From Edolisoma coerulescens (lineage: Eukaryota > Chordata > Aves > Passeriformes > Campephagidae): a DNA stretch of 64,000 nt. The translations under genes and the position numbers were made by a program. The notes under the pieces were generated by a model. The model was not told the DNA's origin. It did no database searches and saw nothing but the letters and a program-made list of their open reading frames with translations. The stretch spans positions 2,007,880 through 2,071,879 of the forward strand of contig VWZW01005505.1 in assembly GCA_013397115.1 (NCBI GenBank), written 5' to 3'. This document shows, one piece after another, positions 57,190 through 64,000 of the stretch. Position 1 is the first letter of the stretch. Every line of letters begins with the position of its first letter.

Positions 57190-60100
57190 AGAATAAAAAT
57201 CCTAAAACAATATTGGTTATGACTTTGCATAGATAGCTTCTGATAAGAGCTTTAATACAACATATATGAAGACCAAATTCCTCTTTTATTTGCAGTGATA
57301 GCTAAAGGAAATATTTTGACTGACAGGAAGTCAGTTCATGTTCTGATATACAGCTTTTCATTACTATAGTGTTATATAAGTTCAGCAGGAATCCCTGAGA
57401 GCAAATCCCTTGTATATCCTAGCACATTGTTCTTTTCACTCCTGATAGCTGAAACCCTAATTGAAATCTTATGTTTATTTATTTATTTTCTAAATCTTTC
57501 TTTCACTCAAACCTCAAGTGATTTCATTATCATTTCTATCTTTTAATGACTATTTGACCAGGTCTGGATCTTGCTTTGTCCACACTAACACAAATACTCT
57601 GAAGAGTTTTACAGGTCCAACTCTACAAGTGGCAGAGGCTCATTTCAGTGTGTTTGCAGGGCTGGACTTTTGGTTGGTAAATTATTCACGTTCTAATATT
57701 AAAGATATTGTTATTTAAATGTCAGACTGGTTGAATTATATAACTGCAAGGAGCTATGGTTTTTTTCTAGTAAAAATTCCATGATGAAGTGGTTGAGCAA
57801 TGAAAGTCATCAGGATATGGCTGGGTTACTGTTAGAGATGAAACAGTAGCTACAGACTTCACTTGACAAAGGAATTGCAGTGCGCCAGCAAGAGAAAGGT
57901 TCAGTTCAGCAGGAAAGCAGATGCCAGGGTGGCCAGCAAAGCATAATAATGAGAACTCTTTCTATCAACGCACTACCCCCCACAAAAAAAACCACAACCA
58001 ACCAAAGAAACCAACAAGAACAACAAAATAGTAATTATACTCTATATTTTACCCAATGGGGAAATCAGCCTTTTTCCAGTCAATAGACTAAGGCACCCCT
58101 GAAACATTAATCATTTAGAAATCTGTTAGGAAGAATCACACCTGAAAAGAAACCTTCATTGCCATTTCTACAAGTGGAAGAAAGCTCTACGTAAACGATC
58201 CCCTCTGCATCATTGCATCACTTTTGCTGTGGATTATGGAGTCACACGGAAAATTCGTTCTCTCCTAAATACTGAACAGAAGAAGACCTGAACCCAAGTT
58301 GAACCTCATGACTGATTGTTAATTATATCATTATACATCTGACTCGCTCAGAAGGAGCGATTTTTTTTTTTAAAGCAGTATTTTAAAGTTTTGCAGTGGC
58401 TTCTTTTTCTGTTGGAAAGAGGGAGAGAACAAGAACTCATGAGAAAATCTGTTCTCATACTGTATGTTCTATAACCAAGGGATTCAAAGGTTTGGATAAA
58501 GACTCATATTTTTACTCTTTTTTAAACAGAAATGAAAATAAAGCGATCTTATTTTCATTTCATGACCACCCTGGTGCTATTATAATCAATACATATTATT
58601 ATATTGATATTCTAAGGCAAGACATACAAGTTACTTAGCAAGTCTAAGCATCTCACAGCAGCAGATTATACTGTTGTAAAAATTATTGAGTTATTTGGGC
58701 ATGTTTCAAAGCATAGTACCAGAAAATGTTGAAACAATAATAAAGGAGGACATACATTAATGCAGAACCTTTTATTTCAGAGAAAGCCACAAATTTCTCC
58801 AGTCATATGTATACATGCATTCAAACAGATACAAACATACACATAAATGTATTTGGATACAGCTTTTCAACACAGCACTAAATTCTAAACACAGCAACCA
58901 CATCACTGCCATGAGGATGAGAAATACTCATCAGTATTAAATAATAATATTTGTAACTTTTCAAATTAAAAAAAAAAATCCTCTCAAAGTTGTCTCACTA
59001 ACCTCTGTTTTGAAAGTCTTGTACAACAGATAGAGAAGGAAGCCCAGAGAGAGTAATAAATTTCACTTCTCTGGTAATACAGTTAATGTATGATTCTGCC
59101 AGAATAATGCACACTGAAGCAGTAAAACTGGGCTGCAACTCTGTACCATTTAAAGGAAAATTTCTGCTACACTTTATGGAAAAATCATACTATTGTCACA
59201 CTGATGAGGAGATTGTTCATCTTTCTCTGAAAGCCTAGAATGTTCCCCAAAGTGGCAAATCTCTTCTAAAATAAACTTGATCTAAGAATAGATATACCTA
59301 TTACATCAGAAAGAACTTTGGGAGCATCTATCTATATTTAGAAGAATTTTAATTACACAGAGAAGACATTTCTGAACTCTGAATTCAGCAATTCACTTGC
59401 TATTAATTAGTACTTTAAAACTTCAATAATAGCATGAAATGCAACGTGCATTTATTTTCAGTCAGATCTGTAAAGATAAGATACGAAGTAAATTGAGGCA
59501 AAGTTCGGTTGCTATCTCTCACTGCCTAAAATCCACAGAAAAAGAAAGGTAACATTGTCAGTGTTTTCTGACTTTAACTCAGTTGGGAGGCATCAGTGGC
59601 AAGTTTCAACTGCTGAGATGCATTTGATGAAAATCTTAAAAGCAATTGAGTAGTCTAAACTGTTGACTTTTATGAATTTGTATTGCGAATTACTCTTTGA
59701 AGGCTCCTTACCTGGGAGACTTTGAACTGCCATTGTTGTGCTAAGCTTCCTGTATTTGGAGATAACAAAAAATTAACTTTTCAAAGATTTAGTAGTCTGG
59801 AAACTGGGAAGTTATTTAAAAGGTTTAGTTCCAAGAGTACAGCAAACCCCCAACCCTTAATTATTGGAGAAAATCTTTAATGCTTATCATCTAAATAAGC
59901 ACAGGTCTATTCATTTCTTTTTTAACAGATAATCTCAGCTCTTTCATTTGTGGATTAGGTGGATATTGTTTTCACAGCATTTTATGGATGATTTGATATT
60001 GCCTTTGAAATGTGGTGGGGCACTGCTGTATTTACTTCATTTTCCTTTTATCCCCGTGGAATTTTTTTACGCAGTCATTAGGAGCATAAAAGTAGCTTCA

Positions 60101-60400
60101 TGGTGAGTTTACCCCTTTCATTTTTTAAGGCATTCCCTAAAGGTAAGACACATTTATTTATTATTATTTCTAAACATAAAGGACCTGATCCTGCATGGTA
60201 ATAAGTGCTTTTAGCTCCCTTCAAAACTAACAGGCAGTGAGTTTGTTTGGCATACTGCAAAAGACGCCCTGCAGGATGCAAATCTGGGCTCAGAGTGATT
60301 TAAAAAGACAGTACATGTTTTGAGTCACATTCAAACCCTATTTCTGCACAAGAAATCCATTTCTACATGACCAAAGAACTAATCAGGCATTCACCTTCTT
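57190..60400. other. Non-coding A+T-rich stretch
   Basis: An A/C-rich low-complexity patch lies at 57977-58030. Open frames here are short and unrecognisable. I see no gene, RNA or repeat family. Confidence 0.62.
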
Positions 60401-60419
60401 TCTCTCTTTCTTGTGGCAT

Positions 60420-60640
60420 ATGAAACCATATATTTAATAAACTCAGAAGATACACAGTTTAATGCAGCAGGATGGCCGCTGCTGTGCAAGCCTATTCAAT
60501 CAACCTAGTAAGACAAGGAGATGTGGGAAAAAACCTCAGCAGTATCACAAGCTTGCCTGAACTTGCAGAAATGCGATTGTTTTTAACATCTGAAATATAG
60601 GTGTTTGAGATTTTGCCTTTGCTTCAGCATCCAGTGTAAA
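60420..60640. promoter_or_regulatory. Weak candidate conserved non-coding element
   Basis: The stretch around AGTTTAATGCAGCAGGATGG, CCGCTGCTGTGCAAGCC and TATTCAATCAACCTAGTAAG has balanced composition with TTTAAT and CAATCA cores. It stands out from the A-rich flanks, but there is no further support. Confidence 0.2.
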
Positions 60641-61857
60641 GTTTGAAAAGAACATGTAGCTTTTCCAGAGGATGTTTGTTATGATTAGGGCTTTTCTTAG
60701 AGTATTTCACAGGAATATTTAATTTTCAGTTTTGCATAATAGAGGGCATGTAGAGTGCTAACAGTTATCTAAAAACTCAAAGAGCTAGCAGAGAAGCCAA
60801 AGCATATCATTCAAATCCAGGATGCAAGTTTCTGACATGAAACATCAATATGACACAAAGATAGCGTTCTTTCTAGGAAAAAAAAAAAAGCGAGATACTT
60901 GTTTTAAAAGGATAAAGTACCAAAATCAGACTCTAACTTCTTTGAGACAAACAGACAGTTTGAAACTGCATAAAGGATTCTAGAAAAAAAGATAATTCTT
61001 TCCTTTATAGACACTCTCAAGTCCACAAATGTGAACAAAATGTTTTGGTTAGCCAGAGCCTACCTGCATTACTGAGAAGCCTTAATACTCTCAGCAGCCA
61101 TAATACAGATCTGTTCTCAGGTCAGAGAACAGAGTCAGCAGAACAGAGCTGAAAATTGCTAAGTCAAATATCAGAAGAACAGCTCCAGTTATCATACAGT
61201 TTGAGTAGGACAACATTTGTGATCGCTAATATTTTTCTAACACACCTAATCTTCAGATGAGAAGTGGTATAACATACAGCAAGAAGAACAGAAGTCCACA
61301 AAGCTGAGGGAAATGAGTGGAAATCCTTTCCTCTCTAATTGACAGGATCTAATGCCAGATGGTCTTGCCCTTTAAACAACTGTTCAAACACACATATATA
61401 GGCTGGGAGGTGAGGAACAGACAGAATGTACTATTAGTACTGATTTCCAGCTGTTGACTAGGGGAAACAAGATCATCTGAGTTTCCCCTTCCTTTCACCA
61501 TCCCCTCTATCTTCCGCAGCCTGTAAACTCACTGCCTCATACTTTGCCTCTCAGAAGGGATATTTGCTTAGACTGGCTGGCAAAAAACGTAGGTAATGCA
61601 GCCCGACACAAGGCTATTCTAACTACTCTCTCACATTGCAATTATGTCTTATCTCAAAAGAAGTATGAAAGATATTTAACATACAAAGACTTGAAAGAAA
61701 TTTTGCTAGGTTTTATCCTACCTCTAAAATACAAAGTAAAATCCGGGCCATGACTCTAACAAGCTGGCTAAGCTTCTTGGACATCCACACACCTTAACTC
61801 CCAGGCTCCCAGACTCGCCCTGACCAGGGATATTTCTGCGTTCACCACAGCATTACA

Positions 61858-61876
61858 CAAAGCAAAGCAAAGCAAA
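61858..61876 (+). repeat. (AAAGC)n pentanucleotide run
   Basis: About three and a half CAAAG units in tandem. Confidence 0.8.
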
Positions 61877-63220
61877 ATAGCAGGAGAAAGATCTGAAACC
61901 CACCAAACTAGAGACAGTCAAAAACCCATTCAAAATCCACAAAACAGATGGACAGAAATATATTCAGACAACACTACAAGAGTAAAAAAATAAGAAGGTA
62001 TGTTTTCCTTTTCCTCCACACAGCTACAAAATACTGACTGACAGGGATCAATATCAATTCACTGGATGAAACACTGGAAGTGTTCACCAAACCCAGGAAG
62101 ATGAAAACCACAATTATAAGAGTGAAGAGATACTTCAAAAAACTACTGGAGCAGTATTGTTCTTTTCCATTGAAAACAATTGCCCTTTGTTCATCAGACG
62201 TCAATCCAACTCGCTACAGCTTTCATAATAAGGGCTCATGAGTAGGTGTAAATGAAAGAGGAGTCTCAGTTATTTAAATTGAAATGCTCTTGCAATTCCT
62301 TGGTATGTAAATTGCAGATTATGTTAAACGTTGATAGAGATGGTATAAATAGATCTGGCAGAATCTGAAGGGACCTTTCAAATTGCTCTGAGTAATACAC
62401 ACCACGTCTGAATTTGGCCTTGAATACAGACACAGAGGCAAACACAGAAAGGTTTAACTGCTGGAGATACTTTAAATGTAGAAGTACAGAAACGAACAGG
62501 CACAGCAAGGAAGATGATACATCCTCCCTTACATTCAGGGTCAAACAAGAATATCAGTAAAGACATTACACTTTATGTGGAATAAAACATTTCACAAACT
62601 GCTTAAGATTGAACAAGACTATGAGCAGTAAAATGTCTCCAAATGACATCAGGACCTAACACCTTGTGAAATCCAACTCTGCTTAGTACCACTGGAGATG
62701 GAAAGCACAAAAATCCATGACACAGAAAACCTTTAAGTCTATAATGATGATAAGGATATTTTTTTAGTCATAAAAACTTCCACAGAGGTATGAGCTTGTT
62801 AATCTTTTGGGACATAACATACGGCCTAGTGTTTTAAGACATCCTTGTTTCTTAATTAAGCACTTTACACTTGGAAGCTGCAACACTTGGAAACTTCAGC
62901 AGGTCTGCTGCCAGTATATTGAACTTGTGCAGAAGTTTAATACTCTGGCCTTTCTTCATCTACTGTAGATGATATAGGCTATGTTGGAGGATAACACTTT
63001 TTATCCTGTCCCAGTCATCAAAACTGCAACTGACAAGAAGAAACTAGAGGTTGGGCTAAATAAAAAGGGTATCCTGGCTTTGAAAGGAATGTTATATATG
63101 CATGTAATAGAATATGTATATTGAAAGCTAAGTGCTAGAAAATGACAGAAAAGCAATATACAGTATCCTGGTGTGAGCAGGGATGACAGAAAGATAATTC
63201 TGTCAGAAAAATAAAGTATT

Positions 63221-63238
63221 CCCTTCCCTTCCCTTCCN
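63221..63238 (+). repeat. (CCCTT)n run ending in an unresolved base
   Basis: Three and a half CCCTT units are followed by N at 63238. The N probably marks uncertainty about the repeat length. Confidence 0.9.
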
Positions 63239-64000
63239 ATCATGCCTTTTTTAATGTAACCTAAATCTGGGATGATATTTTCCACTACTCTTGCTTAGTA
63301 AGCATGCTTAGGAACATTATGTTTCGAATTGTAGTCATTGTCTAATATGAGCAACATGTAATGGTCAAAAGAGGGATAGAAAAAAGATGAAATTACAGCA
63401 GCCAATAAACCTGCGTAACAATTTTCAAAGGAAAACTGTTTTTATAAGCTGTTTTAGATAAAAAGGTCTTGTTTGCACAGCAAATTCTGTAGGCACTTTT
63501 GTGAAGTACACAATCAATACAAGCAAACTGGTTTTTATCCTACCCCAAAATATAGAAGGAAGAAATAGCACAACTGCACAACTAAAGATCTTTCTAAAGG
63601 TTTTAATTAAAGTCTTTCATGTCCCACCTGAGATATACAAAAAGTGTAGGTAAGGTAGGTGCACCCCTTTGACAGAGAACAACATCTGCACTAGAAACAC
63701 TTCAGTTACTTTTTTTTAAGTTTCCTTGTATTAAAAGTTTTCTTGTGCCTCTCAAAAAATCAGAAATGCCAACACTATTACCGGCACTTTAAAAGTCCTC
63801 TGGTAAAGCTGCTTCAATTCTGAAACAGTTTTGAGAAAAGGAAACCCTAGAATGTTCTATTAAATATGTCCTGACACAACCAGAGATGCTGGTGAAAGAA
63901 AGAAAAGTTAAGCGACCCACCGCAGTCTTGACCTCAAGTCAATGACAAGACTGACATTCCAAATCTGTTTTGACAAAGTGCATTCCATAGCTGCATGAAG

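Larger units (their letters stand above)
60641..64000. other. Non-coding A+T-rich stretch to the window end
   Basis: Simple repeats occur at 61858-61876 and 63221-63237. Open frames at 61544-61753 (plus) and 62266-62566 (minus) are unrecognisable. No gene, RNA or repeat family could be supported. Confidence 0.62.

Noticed and set aside
1..64000. CRISPR arrays, operons, phage or plasmid features
   Set aside because: No regularly spaced repeats, ribosome-binding sites or compact gene order; the sequence is vertebrate nuclear DNA.

Overview
The window looks like non-coding, A+T-rich nuclear DNA from a bird. The main evidence is the repeats. Several CR1 LINE fragments end in the octamer-type 3' tails typical of avian CR1 (TTCTATGA or CTCTGTGA units). 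Two older CR1-like tails are of the kind shared by birds, turtles and crocodilians. There is one degraded MIR-like SINE tail and one LTR resembling avian ERVL-type LTRs. No Alu, B1 or L1 sequence and no bacterial gene organisation were seen. I recognise no complete protein-coding gene, tRNA, rRNA or named microRNA on either strand. Nearly all open frames are short, hydrophobic or lysine/serine-rich and unrecognisable, as expected by chance in A+T-rich DNA.

Layout. Bases 1-7.5 kb hold a minus-strand solo-LTR-like element (3.44-3.9 kb) and an unusual exon-like open block (4.7-5.1 kb). Bases 7.5-16 kb hold a small CR1 tail, an ancient CR1-like tail, a CTCF-like motif and a second CR1 tail. Bases 18.9-20.3 kb carry homeodomain/POU-motif-rich sequence that looks like a conserved regulatory block. 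A perfect 22-bp palindrome lies at 22.6 kb and a pair of adjacent hairpins in a GC-rich, CpG-bearing patch at 23.16-23.21 kb. Bases 28-34 kb contain a lysine-rich open frame, a MIR-like tail, a 72-bp exon-like segment followed by four E-boxes, and two more CR1 tails. Bases 37.6-38.9 kb hold the largest element, a frameshifted minus-strand CR1 reverse-transcriptase fragment abutting a plus-strand LTR-like fragment. Bases 45-47.8 kb contain a dinucleotide microsatellite, a second regulatory-looking block and a second ancient CR1-like tail. Bases 52-57.1 kb contain a 28-bp tandem duplication, a CpG cluster, inverted repeats and a plus-strand CR1 3' end. The remainder is unremarkable A+T-rich sequence.

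Interpretation. This is best read as a gene desert or one very large intron. The only protein-coding remains I can name belong to dead retroelements. I found nothing that amounts to a new multi-gene system. The most interesting leads are the two exon-like segments, the palindrome/hairpin structures and the candidate enhancer blocks. All of them need comparative alignment or transcript data to settle.
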